From Bacilli bacterium (lineage in GTDB: Bacteria > Bacillota_I > Bacilli_A > RF39 > UBA660), in contig CAAFVA010000007.1 in assembly GCA_900766325.1 (NCBI GenBank), forward strand, positions 1-22,263: DNA of 22,263 nt, in the 5' to 3' direction. Both the position numbers and the translations under genes were made by a program. Every line of letters begins with the position of its first letter. Position 1 is the stretch's first letter. The notes under the pieces are model-generated. The model was not told where the DNA came from and did not search any database. It saw only the letters and a list, made by a program, of their open reading frames with translations. Shown here piece after piece: positions 13,776 to 20,752 of the stretch.

Positions 13776-13877
13776 TTATTTCCTTTCTATTTTATTATTG
13801 ATAGTCAGCATTGCATCTCTTATTCTCATTTTGTCATCGAAAGCAGGCATTTTCAACTGACTACAATTTGTAGTCAC
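13776..13877 (-). CDS. Possible 33-residue leader ORF ahead of the KilA-N gene
   Basis: A short frame starts at GTG 13877, preceded by AGAGGAAAGTGAA, or at ATG 13850. It ends with TAA two bases before the KilA-N ATG. The C-terminal 20 residues (DDKMRIRDAMLTINNKIERK) look helical and charged. The AGGAAATAAGTATG junction would couple its termination to KilA-N initiation. A perfect palindrome covers its GTG start. No homologue is recognised, and it may be fortuitous. Confidence 0.3.
   Translation of the reverse strand: MTTNCSQLKMPAFDDKMRIRDAMLTINNKIERK
13858..13876. promoter_or_regulatory. 19-bp palindrome upstream of the KilA-N gene
   Basis: TGACTACAA and TTGTAGTCA flank a single central base. 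It lies about 85 bases upstream of the KilA-N ATG and could be an operator for KilA-N autoregulation, or an RNA hairpin in the leader. Confidence 0.45.
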
Positions 13878-13932
13878 TTCACTTTCCTCTTTTTTATTTA
13901 TTTAAATACTGCAAACTAATTTACTCTTAAGT

Positions 13933-14673
13933 TTATTGGTGATTTGCTCCACCGTCTACTCTTAATACCTCATTATTTATATAACTTGCATCATCGCTTG
14001 CTAAAAAGTATATAGCTTTTGCTACTTCTTCTGGTCTTCCTAACCTTTTTAAATAATATTTGTTTTCTATTTCATTCATTTGCTCTTTATCTAATAAAGA
14101 ATTCATTTCAGTCTCAATCCAACCAGGTGCAACAGCGTTAACTCTTATATAGGGTGCAAAATATTTTGATAAGTTATGAGTTAAATTAATTAATCCAGCT
14201 TTAGAAGCATCATAATCTAAACTAAATTCATAGTAACCTTCATAAGCATCATCCGATGAAACGTTTACAATAACACCACTTTTTTGCTCTAACATATATT
14301 TACCAACTTCTCTTGAAACTATAAATGGCCCAATTAAGTTAACATCTAATGTCTTTCTGAAATTCTCTACCGTTTTATCATCAAACGTTGTATCAATTGC
14401 AATACCAGCATTATTAACAAGTACATCTATCTTGTCAAAGTAATCAATTACTTGTTTTACCATTTCTTTTACTTTAATCTCATCTGATATATCACACTTA
14501 CAAGTCATTACGTCGGTATCATAATTTTCAGTTAGATATTTTTTTAAATTTTTTGCTGCACTATCATTAGATACATAGTTAATTACTACGTTATAACCTT
14601 TTTTTGCAAATTCTATTGCGGTAGCTTTTCCGATACCTCTTGATGCTCCAGTTATTAAAACTGTTTTTTTCAA
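13933..14673 (-). CDS. Short-chain dehydrogenase/reductase (FabG-like)
   Basis: This classical SDR of 246 residues has the nucleotide-binding TGASRGIG (8-15), NNAG (87-90), a catalytic Ser near 139-140, and Tyr154 and Lys158 in YDASK. APGWIETEM (about 182-190) and the C-terminal VDGGANHQ are also family features. It reduces a carbonyl or oxidises an alcohol with NAD(P)H; 3-oxoacyl-ACP reductase is the closest general match, but no fatty-acid genes are nearby, so the substrate is open. The start is TTG at 14673, supported by AAGAGGTG seven bases upstream. An extended -10 promoter lies at 14700-14708. The gene is separated from the abiE remnant by only about 50 bases. Confidence 0.9.
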   Translation of the reverse strand: MKKTVLITGASRGIGKATAIEFAKKGYNVVINYVSNDSAAKNLKKYLTENYDTDVMTCKCDISDEIKVKEMVKQVIDYFDKIDVLVNNAGIAIDTTFDDKTVENFRKTLDVNLIGPFIVSREVGKYMLEQKSGVIVNVSSDDAYEGYYEFSLDYDASKAGLINLTHNLSKYFAPYIRVNAVAPGWIETEMNSLLDKEQMNEIENKYYLKRLGRPEEVAKAIYFLASDDASYINNEVLRVDGGANHQ

Positions 14674-14699
14674 AATAATACACCTCTTTCTTAAAATCT

Positions 14700-14708
14700 A
14701 TTATAACA
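14700..14708 (-). promoter_or_regulatory. Extended -10 promoter of the SDR gene
   Basis: TGTTATAAT on the minus strand, an extended -10 with no convincing -35, about 30 bases before the TTG start. Confidence 0.5.
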
Positions 14709-14724
14709 CAAGTGTAATTTCATT

Positions 14725-15563
14725 TTATACCGTTTGTAAACTAATGCTTTCTAAAAGTAATAATAATCTTTTTATACTTATTAAAGTATCATTAAATGAA
14801 ACATTAAATATTTTTTTCTTTTTTACATAACTATCCCATTTTTTTCTCTAAAATTTTACTACCTTTAATATCACTAAACAAAACGCTTATATCATTATTA
14901 AATCCTCTTTTATTAAAAGTATTTTTAACTGCATTTTTTAAATTAAAAACATTTATATCGTTACTTTTTTAATTCATAATCATATATATATCATAATAGT
15001 CTTTCATTCTACTACTTTTTTCGCCACGTGTTAAAATGGTTTCTAATTTTTCAGCTAAAACAGTCTCTAGATTATATGCAAGAATATTTATATATCTGTT
15101 TTCAATAAGTAAATTATACTTATAATTAATTTCTTTTGGTGTTATAGGATCTCCAGTTGCAACATCAATATTAAAAGTTTCTCTCATATTATCAATTTTA
15201 GCTGTTAAAGTAACTCTGTAGCCACTCCTCAGTTCTTATTTTTGATATATCGTCAAACGTAAAAATAACCCCATCACAAATATCAATTTTTATAATTTCG
15301 TTTATTATTTTAATTAAATTTTCTTTTGATAATTTTCTACTTTTTAAAGCCATATCTATATCCATAGTGGATCTATTTTCAAGTCCAAATAACAAACTTA
15401 AATAATAACCGCCTTTTAAAACAAAATTAAATTTATATTTACTTACTGATAATCTTTCTATAAAACGCTCATACATGTATTGACGAAGTAATATATTAAA
15501 ATTAATGTTATTTTCTCTTATCAGCGACCTTATCTTGTCCTTTATTCTTTGACTATTCATCAT
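14725..15563 (-). pseudogene. abiEii: Decayed abiEii toxin gene (nucleotidyltransferase)
   Basis: AbiEii toxins are nucleotidyltransferases of type IV toxin-antitoxin/abortive-infection systems. The first piece (15198-15563) carries the GG (51-52) and STMDID (65-70) catalytic motif. The frame is then lost near 15212-15222, where GYRVTLTAKIDNMRETFNIDVATGD follows in another frame and leads into the piece at 14969-15187. That piece carries EKLETILTRGEKSSRMKDYYDIY, the later conserved motif. An in-frame TAA at 14969-14971 interrupts it, after which the same frame continues with FNLKNAVKNTFNKRG. A second frameshift at an A run near 14842-14848 is needed to reach WDSYVKKKKIF and the natural stop at 14725. 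Three lesions make sequencing error unlikely as the sole cause. Confidence 0.85.
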
Positions 15564-16221
15564 AATACCTCACGATATTCATTACTTTCTCATGGCAATT
15601 TAGTTTTTTTGAGTATTCAGTTAATTTATGCATACTGATATTTCCTTTTGAAAAAATTAATTTTAAAGATTTTATAACTTGTTCTTCATCCATTCGGTTA
15701 TCACACCTTATAATATCACATATACATCTTTCTAAATCATAGCATCTTACCTTAAAGCCGTGTTTATCATCAACCATTATTGCACCTAAATCGACCAATT
15801 CCTCTTTTACGTAAAACACGTTATAATTATCAAAGTCACTTGCGTAAAAGTTATTCGCACACGTTATGTCAAATACATTAGGTATTACCTCCGTCATATC
15901 ATGAAAATAAAGGGCCGTAAAATGAGAGAAAACCGCTTTGGGATGTCTTAGATAAAACGTGTAAAAACTGTCTTCTATCATGTTACTATCTACGTAGATT
16001 CCCCTGCTTACCTTTTCTATTTCTCCCATCGAAACAAGCTTTTTTAAATAATCTCTACCTATTTTATTTTGATCAATCTCTTTAGTCGTAATATAACCAT
16101 TGTTCTTATTCATAAGCATTCTAATTTTAGTTAAATTATCAAAATTATTATTAAATTCAGTTTTAATTTCGTTTATATAATTATTTACGTTAGATTTAAA
16201 CTTACTATAATTTGTATTCAT
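15553..16221 (-). CDS. abiEi: AbiEi antitoxin / autorepressor
   Basis: The 222-residue protein has an N-terminal winged-helix region (about 30-75: GYITTKEIDQNKIGRDYLKKLVSMGEIEKVSRGIY as consecutive family blocks). The AbiEi C-terminal domain follows (FSHFTALYFHDMTEVIP, DLERCICDIIR). In characterised AbiE systems this protein represses its own promoter by binding inverted repeats and neutralises AbiEii. Its stop overlaps the abiEii start by 11 bases (ATGATGAATAG), the usual operon arrangement. The promoter and a bipartite palindrome lie just upstream at 16232-16277. AGGAGG is the ribosome site. The gene looks intact although its partner is broken, so it may now act only as a DNA-binding protein or protect against related toxins. 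Confidence 0.88.
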   Translation of the reverse strand: MNTNYSKFKSNVNNYINEIKTEFNNNFDNLTKIRMLMNKNNGYITTKEIDQNKIGRDYLKKLVSMGEIEKVSRGIYVDSNMIEDSFYTFYLRHPKAVFSHFTALYFHDMTEVIPNVFDITCANNFYASDFDNYNVFYVKEELVDLGAIMVDDKHGFKVRCYDLERCICDIIRCDNRMDEEQVIKSLKLIFSKGNISMHKLTEYSKKLNCHEKVMNIVRYYDE

Positions 16222-16231
16222 TTTGCCTCCT

Positions 16232-16277
16232 TTGACAAAGTCAATGATATTTTACCTTATATCATAGAGTTTGTCAA
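16232..16277. promoter_or_regulatory. Bipartite nested palindromic operator at abiEi
   Basis: Two inverted repeats share exactly one centre (16254.5). The outer pair is TTGACAAA (16232-16239) with TTTGTCAA (16270-16277). The inner pair is ATGATAT (16244-16250) with ATATCAT (16259-16265). The inner and outer arms cover the -10 and -35. This fits the negative autoregulation known for AbiEi. Confidence 0.75.
16249..16277 (-). promoter_or_regulatory. abiE promoter
   Basis: Consensus TTGACA (16272-16277), a 17-base spacer and TAAAAT (16249-16254) on the minus strand, with both hexamers embedded in the operator. Confidence 0.8.
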
Positions 16278-16290
16278 TACAAGTTCAAAA

Positions 16291-16319
16291 AAATAAATTG
16301 CTTGTTTAGCAACTTATTT
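16291..16319 (-). terminator. Terminator overlapping the stop of the 16306 gene
   Basis: AAATAAATTGCT (16291-16302) pairs with AGCAACTTATTT (16308-16319) with one wobble, followed on the minus strand by seven T residues. Confidence 0.8.
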
Positions 16320-16854
16320 TCTTCTTGATATCGGATGCAAGCTTTTTTATCTCGTCTTCTTTTTCCAAAATGTCAGCACAATCTAAACAATTATTAAACT
16401 GATGCGTTAAAACAACCTTCATTTTAGCGCTATCCGCAAATGAAGATAAAGCAGATATCGCTCCATCTGATGAATACTCTTCTTTACCTTTTGATGCAAT
16501 GGCGATTGATATCATCTTTTTATCCTTTAAACATCCTTTGGTATATAAAGGGTTTAACCTGTCCATAAATATTTTTAAATCTCCTGATAAAGTATTCCAC
16601 CTGGTTGGTGTTATAAAAATTAATGCATCACTTTCTAATACCTTTTTTATGTTATCTTCCATGTCATCCTTAAAATCACAAACGCCTTCTTCATCACAAT
16701 CCATGCACCCAGTACATAAATATATTTTTTGATTACCAGGTGTTATTATTTTAGATATTATCCTGTCTTTTTTTAGTTCTTCTTTTAATTTATTCGCCAA
16801 GTTAAAACTATTTCCTTCCCTTCTTGATCCTACTATTATTAATGCCTTAGACAT
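16306..16854 (-). CDS. Iron-sulfur flavoprotein-like flavodoxin-family oxidoreductase
   Basis: The 182-residue flavodoxin-fold protein begins with the FMN-phosphate loop GSRREGNSFNLA (9-20). It has the FMN-contacting segment ITPTRWNTLSGDLKIFMDR (81-99). Cys47, Cys50, Cys53 and Cys59 form CX2CX2CX5C, the compact cysteine motif of the Isf family that binds a 4Fe-4S cluster and passes electrons to FMN. Two further cysteines (Cys156 and Cys159) lie near the C-terminus, and Cys182 is the last residue. The likely role is NAD(P)H- or ferredoxin-linked electron transfer; the substrate is unknown. GAGGTGAT precedes the ATG closely. It is followed by its own terminator, so it is probably transcribed alone. 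Confidence 0.82.
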   Translation of the reverse strand: MSKALIIVGSRREGNSFNLANKLKEELKKDRIISKIITPGNQKIYLCTGCMDCDEEGVCDFKDDMEDNIKKVLESDALIFITPTRWNTLSGDLKIFMDRLNPLYTKGCLKDKKMISIAIASKGKEEYSSDGAISALSSFADSAKMKVVLTHQFNNCLDCADILEKEDEIKKLASDIKKKISC

Positions 16855-16906
16855 ATTATCACCTCGTTTTTATTATGAGTTATAACAGTTTAAATATACA
16901 AAAAAA

Positions 16907-16932
16907 GAACACACTTACTTACAAGTGTATCC
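16907..16932 (-). terminator. Terminator overlapping the stop of the lipoprotein gene
   Basis: GAACACACTT (16907-16916) pairs with AAGTGTATCC (16923-16932) with two wobbles, followed on the minus strand by seven T residues. The stop codon at 16915-16917 is in the stem. Confidence 0.75.
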
Positions 16933-17346
16933 TTGTTCTTCAAGCTCTTTTTTAGTAGCATCTTTAGAACCATAAACATCTTCCATGCCAAGGTTTTCTT
17001 TTTGTTCATCAGTCATGTTTTTAACGTCCATGTCGATACTTACATTTATTTTGTTATCACTACTTGAAACATCTACTTCAGCACCATTATCAGAATACTG
17101 AGTAAACTGGCTTTCTAGCATACTTTCCATCATGCCGATGTAACTTGAATAAGTTTCATCAACTTCAACGTCAACGTTCATTCTCATCTTGGTTACTTCG
17201 TTATTTTCAAACGTAACAACCGCTTCTTGATTCATCGTCATTCCTGACTCATCTTGACTCATGGTGCAAGTTAGTGTTTCGGTTCCGCAACCCGTTAAAA
17301 TAAACATAACGCATAACGCTACTAATCCTATTAGACCTTTTTTCAT
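16915..17346 (-). CDS. Small lipoprotein, possibly DUF1307/YehR-like
   Basis: The 143-residue protein has a lipoprotein signal peptide (MKKGLIGLVALCVMFILTGC) with the lipobox LTGC and lipidated Cys20. The mature part is acidic and Met-rich: TCTMSQDESGMTMNQEAVVTFENNEVTKM, a charged central stretch and a C-terminal EEQGYTCK. Repeated Cys-x and beta-type patterns recall DUF1307/YehR lipoproteins, but I am not certain. AGGAGG is a strong ribosome site, and a near-consensus promoter lies at 17367-17395. It appears monocistronic, between the flavoprotein and phosphoketolase genes. It would be anchored on the outer face of the membrane; its function is unknown. Confidence 0.75.
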   Translation of the reverse strand: MKKGLIGLVALCVMFILTGCGTETLTCTMSQDESGMTMNQEAVVTFENNEVTKMRMNVDVEVDETYSSYIGMMESMLESQFTQYSDNGAEVDVSSSDNKINVSIDMDVKNMTDEQKENLGMEDVYGSKDATKKELEEQGYTCK

Positions 17347-17366
17347 TACTTTCCTCCTATAATTAA

Positions 17367-17395
17367 AGTATACTAAATTTATGTAAAAGTGACAA
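17367..17395 (-). promoter_or_regulatory. Promoter of the lipoprotein gene
   Basis: TTGTCA (17390-17395), a 17-base spacer and TATACT (17367-17372) on the minus strand. Confidence 0.7.
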
Positions 17396-17438
17396 CATAT
17401 TTCGACAAATTTATGACAAAAAACTCAAACTATAGTTT

Positions 17439-19745
17439 TTAAAATTTCCAATTTTTAATTTCCTCTAAATCCTCACCAGTAGTTGTGATGTGTTTCATGT
17501 GAGTTTCAAGTTTGTCTTCTAGTTCCTTAATCATTTTATCCTTACCAGGTACATCTATGCATTTCAACGCATCAATAACCAAATTAAACCTATCTATCTT
17601 ATTTTTAACCCGCATATCAAAAGCCGTCGTTATGGTTCCTTCTTCCGTATAACCATGAACATGAATATTATGATTATGCCTAAAATAAGTTAGTTCATGA
17701 ATTAATGTTGGGTATCCATGAAAAGCAAAAATAATAGGTTTATCAGTCGTAAATAAGTAATCATATGTAATATCATCAATTCCGTGAGGATGATTGGTGG
17801 TTGAATCTAGTTTCATTAAATCAACAACGTTTATAAAGCGAACTTTTAAAGTGGGTACATACTCCTTTAAAATCTTGGTTGCAGCAATCGTTTCCAATGT
17901 TGGAGTGTCTCCCGCACATGCCATTATGATATCTGGGTTAGGATCATTACTAACGAAATCCCATATACCAATACCGTTTCTGCAATGTCTTTTAGCATCA
18001 TCCATTGAAAGCCACTGAAAAGAAGGATGCTTTGATGCAATAATTACGTTAACATAATTTTTACTTCTTAAACAGTGATCCATACATGATAATAAACAAT
18101 TAGCATCAGGTGGTAAATACATTCTTACAACGTCTACTTTTTTATTTGCAATATGATCCAAAAATCCAGGATCTTGATGTGTAAAACCATTATGATCTTG
18201 TTGCCATACGTTTGATGCAAGCACGAAGTTTAAAGAAGAAATCGGCTTTCGCCAAGGTATCTCGTTGCACACTTTAAGCCATTTAGCATGCTGAGCAGCC
18301 ATTGAATCAACTATTCTAATAAAAGCTTCGTAACTTGCAAAAAATCCGTGCCTACCGGTTAGTAAATATCCTTCCAACATTCCTTCACACATATGCTCGG
18401 AAAGATAAGAGTCCATTACTCTTCCATCTTTTGATAAATACTCATCATTTTCTTCTATACCTAGTTGCCAATCTCTATTTGTTGCATCGAATACATCATA
18501 TAACCTATTCGACATTGTTTCATCAGGTCCAAAAATTCTAAAGTTTTTATTATCCTTATTATATATAAATATATCCCTTATAAAACTACTTAAAACAAGC
18601 ATATCTTGTCTTTTTACACTGCCTGGATAAGGTACATCTACTTTATAATTAGTAAAATCAGGAATAACAAGATCTTTTCTTAGTAGTCCACCATTAGTTA
18701 TTGGATTAGATCCCATTCTTCTGTTACCAGTAGGACACAAACTTTTTATTTCCTCTATTATGGTACCATTCTCATCAAATAATTCTTCTGGATGGTAACT
18801 TCTTAACCAGTCCTCTAAAACTTTAATATGTTCATCTTTTTCCATGGTAACAGGTACTTGATGTGCCCTAAAAGATCCTTCTATTATCTTACCATCTACT
18901 TCTTTAGGTCCGGTCCACCCTTTTGGTGTTCGTAAAATTATCATCGGCCACAAAACCTTTTCATCATTTGATGATTCCTTTATGACTCTTATATCTGAAA
19001 CCACCTTATCCATTGTTAACGCCATTTTTTTATGCATCAACATAGGATCACTACCGTCAACTAAATAAGCTTTATAACCACAACCATAAAAATAACTTGC
19101 GATTTCTTCATTACTCATTCTAGAAAAAACAGTTGGGTTACTAATTTTGTATCCGTTCAAATGAAGTATGGGAAGTACCACTCCATCGTTTTTTCTATTT
19201 AAAAATTTGTTCCCATGCCAACTGGTAGCGAGTGGTCCTGTTTCAGCTTCACCATCACCTATAACGCACGCTACAATTAAATCTGGATTATCAAATGCCG
19301 CTCCAAACGCATGAGCTAAACTGTAGCCAAGCTCACCACCTTCGTGGATTGATCCAGGTGTTTCGGGTGCAACATGCGATGGTACCCCGCCCGGAAACGA
19401 AAATCTTTTAAATAATTTTTTTAATCCTTCCTCATCCAAAGTTACTTCCGGATACTTTTCGGTATAGCTTCCTTCTATGTAGGTATTAGCAATCATGAAG
19501 TTTCCACCATGCCCAGGCCCTGATATATAAATCATGTTCAAATCATACTTTTTTATTATTCTATTCAAATGCGTATACACAAAGTTTTGACCTGGCACCG
19601 TACCCCAGTGACCAACTATTTTCTTTTTAATATCTTTTTTTTCTAAAGGTCTTTTTAAAAGTGGATTATCAAGTAAATAAAGTTGGCAAGCCGATAAATA
19701 ATTAGCTAACCTAAAATATGCATCTAACCGTTCTAATTCTGTCAT
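17439..19745 (-). CDS. xfp: Phosphoketolase (xylulose-5-phosphate/fructose-6-phosphate)
   Basis: This TPP enzyme cleaves xylulose 5-phosphate (and often fructose 6-phosphate) with phosphate, giving acetyl phosphate and a shorter sugar phosphate. It is the key step of heterofermentative pathways. Visible motifs are GHWG (45-48), GPGHGG (76-81), the TPP/Mg motif GDGEAETGPLATSWHGNKF (163-181 region) and HLNGYKI (195-201), followed by the central and C-terminal transketolase-like domains. At 768 residues it is near the usual ~790 and appears complete. AGGATGGGG precedes the ATG. An extended -10 promoter lies at 19778-19786. Acetyl phosphate could feed acetate kinase; no such gene is in the window. 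Confidence 0.97.
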   Translation of the reverse strand: MTELERLDAYFRLANYLSACQLYLLDNPLLKRPLEKKDIKKKIVGHWGTVPGQNFVYTHLNRIIKKYDLNMIYISGPGHGGNFMIANTYIEGSYTEKYPEVTLDEEGLKKLFKRFSFPGGVPSHVAPETPGSIHEGGELGYSLAHAFGAAFDNPDLIVACVIGDGEAETGPLATSWHGNKFLNRKNDGVVLPILHLNGYKISNPTVFSRMSNEEIASYFYGCGYKAYLVDGSDPMLMHKKMALTMDKVVSDIRVIKESSNDEKVLWPMIILRTPKGWTGPKEVDGKIIEGSFRAHQVPVTMEKDEHIKVLEDWLRSYHPEELFDENGTIIEEIKSLCPTGNRRMGSNPITNGGLLRKDLVIPDFTNYKVDVPYPGSVKRQDMLVLSSFIRDIFIYNKDNKNFRIFGPDETMSNRLYDVFDATNRDWQLGIEENDEYLSKDGRVMDSYLSEHMCEGMLEGYLLTGRHGFFASYEAFIRIVDSMAAQHAKWLKVCNEIPWRKPISSLNFVLASNVWQQDHNGFTHQDPGFLDHIANKKVDVVRMYLPPDANCLLSCMDHCLRSKNYVNVIIASKHPSFQWLSMDDAKRHCRNGIGIWDFVSNDPNPDIIMACAGDTPTLETIAATKILKEYVPTLKVRFINVVDLMKLDSTTNHPHGIDDITYDYLFTTDKPIIFAFHGYPTLIHELTYFRHNHNIHVHGYTEEGTITTAFDMRVKNKIDRFNLVIDALKCIDVPGKDKMIKELEDKLETHMKHITTTGEDLEEIKNWKF

Positions 19746-19777
19746 GTTACCCCATCCTATTTTATTCTTATATGTTT

Positions 19778-19786
19778 ATTATACCA
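19778..19786 (-). promoter_or_regulatory. Extended -10 promoter of xfp
   Basis: TGGTATAAT on the minus strand is an extended -10; the -35 region is only AT-rich. Confidence 0.5.
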
Positions 19787-19808
19787 TGTATGTTTTAAAT
19801 ATATATAT

Positions 19809-19836
19809 TAAAAAAACCATTTTCATGGTTTTTTTA
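19809..19836 (-). terminator. HU terminator
   Basis: A 12-bp perfect stem (19809-19820 with 19825-19836) with a four-base loop and T runs on both strands. It directly follows the hup stop codon. Confidence 0.85.
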
Positions 19837-19837
19837 A

Positions 19838-20113
19838 TTACTTATTAACAGCGTCTTTTAACTTAGAACCAGCTTTAAATGTAACTGCTGTTCTAGCAGC
19901 GATTTTAACTGTTTCACCAGTTCTTGGATTACGTCCTTCTCTTGCATCTCTTTTTGAAGTTGCAAAAGTTCCGAAACCAACTAATGAAACTTTATCTCCC
20001 TTCTTTAATGCTTCAGTTACACTTTCCATAGTTGCATCTAGTGCACGTGCAGCATCTGCCTTTGTTAATCCTGCTTTTTCTGCAATCATTTCTACTAATT
20101 GTTGTTTTGACAT
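19838..20113 (-). CDS. hup: HU family DNA-binding protein
   Basis: This 91-residue nucleoid protein has the usual family length. The helical dimerisation part covers 1-45 (SKQQLVEMIAEKAGLTKADA as the typical start). The beta arm carries GRNPRTGETV (60-69), with the proline (Pro63) that intercalates into DNA. The C-terminal half FKAGSKLKDAVNK is also typical. It bends and compacts DNA non-specifically. GGAGG precedes the ATG. A promoter at 20165-20193 gives a leader of about 45 bases that contains a small TAAGC/GCTTA hairpin. It is monocistronic, with a strong terminator. Confidence 0.97.
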   Translation of the reverse strand: MSKQQLVEMIAEKAGLTKADAARALDATMESVTEALKKGDKVSLVGFGTFATSKRDAREGRNPRTGETVKIAARTAVTFKAGSKLKDAVNK

Positions 20114-20164
20114 AATAAACCTCCATATTTATGTTCATTTATAAGCTACCTTGCTTACAATATA

Positions 20165-20193
20165 AGTGTACTATTTTTAGCGCGATATTGCAA
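20165..20193 (-). promoter_or_regulatory. Promoter of hup
   Basis: TTGCAA (20188-20193), a 17-base spacer and TACACT (20165-20170) on the minus strand. Confidence 0.55.
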
Positions 20194-20239
20194 GTATTTT
20201 TATAATAAATTTATCATTTTTTTCTTATTTTTCAACGAA

Positions 20240-20752
20240 TTAATTACTATTTAAGCTAAGTTCCACAACAAGACGTTTATTTTTATCACCTTTTACACAT
20301 GTAACCAGTAATAGTTTTTTAGAATCATACTCATTTTTTAATATGTAAGTTGCGTTTTTAGATACTTCATACACCTTAGTGACGTAATAATGATATTTAT
20401 TACCATCAATTATTAAATAGGCCTTGTCATTACTATTTAACTCATCTAACCTGTTAAAATACGTCCCAAAACCAACACCAGAATGACCAAATATTATGAT
20501 TTTATCATCAGGATTAAAATGATTGTAATATACTAAGTTATTATCTAAATTCTCAAAGTTATCATTAGCCTTAATAACCTCTAATTTTAGATTTATTTTA
20601 GGTACTTCTAGTATCTTTTCATTGTGAGTGTATCCATTATTAACTTCGTAGGATGACGTTACTTTCTTAACCTCGCAAGAAAAACTAATTAAGTAAATTG
20701 ACAACGAAAAATAAATAATAATGATAATAAAACTAAATAGTCTTTTTCTCAT
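20240..20752 (-). CDS. Sortase (class D/E-like), probably dedicated to the adjacent LPNTG protein
   Basis: The 170-residue membrane-anchored cysteine transpeptidase has an N-terminal membrane segment (about 6-24) and then the sortase beta-barrel. The catalytic residues are His90 in IIIFGHSG, Cys152 in LLVTC and Arg160 in KNKR. It cleaves the LPXTG-type signal between Thr and Gly and attaches the protein to cell-wall precursor or to another subunit. The ATG at 20752 lies inside the end of the LPNTG gene (20-base overlap) with no clear ribosome site of its own, so translation is coupled. The short length and lack of a C-terminal membrane segment argue against a pilin-type class C sortase, but the class is not certain. 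Confidence 0.88.
   Translation of the reverse strand: MRKRLFSFIIIIIYFSLSIYLISFSCEVKKVTSSYEVNNGYTHNEKILEVPKINLKLEVIKANDNFENLDNNLVYYNHFNPDDKIIIFGHSGVGFGTYFNRLDELNSNDKAYLIIDGNKYHYYVTKVYEVSKNATYILKNEYDSKKLLLVTCVKGDKNKRLVVELSLNSN

Noticed and set aside
17405..17445. Possible terminator after xfp
   Set aside because: An AAAAACT/AGTTTTT stem can be drawn, but it has no G-C-rich core and overlaps a perfect AACTATAGTT palindrome; evidence is insufficient.
9891..18541. Plus-strand frames of 65-122 codons inside the deacetylase, PLP-enzyme, KilA-N, flavoprotein and phosphoketolase genes
   Set aside because: They lie wholly or largely antisense to genes with clear family motifs and have no convincing starts.
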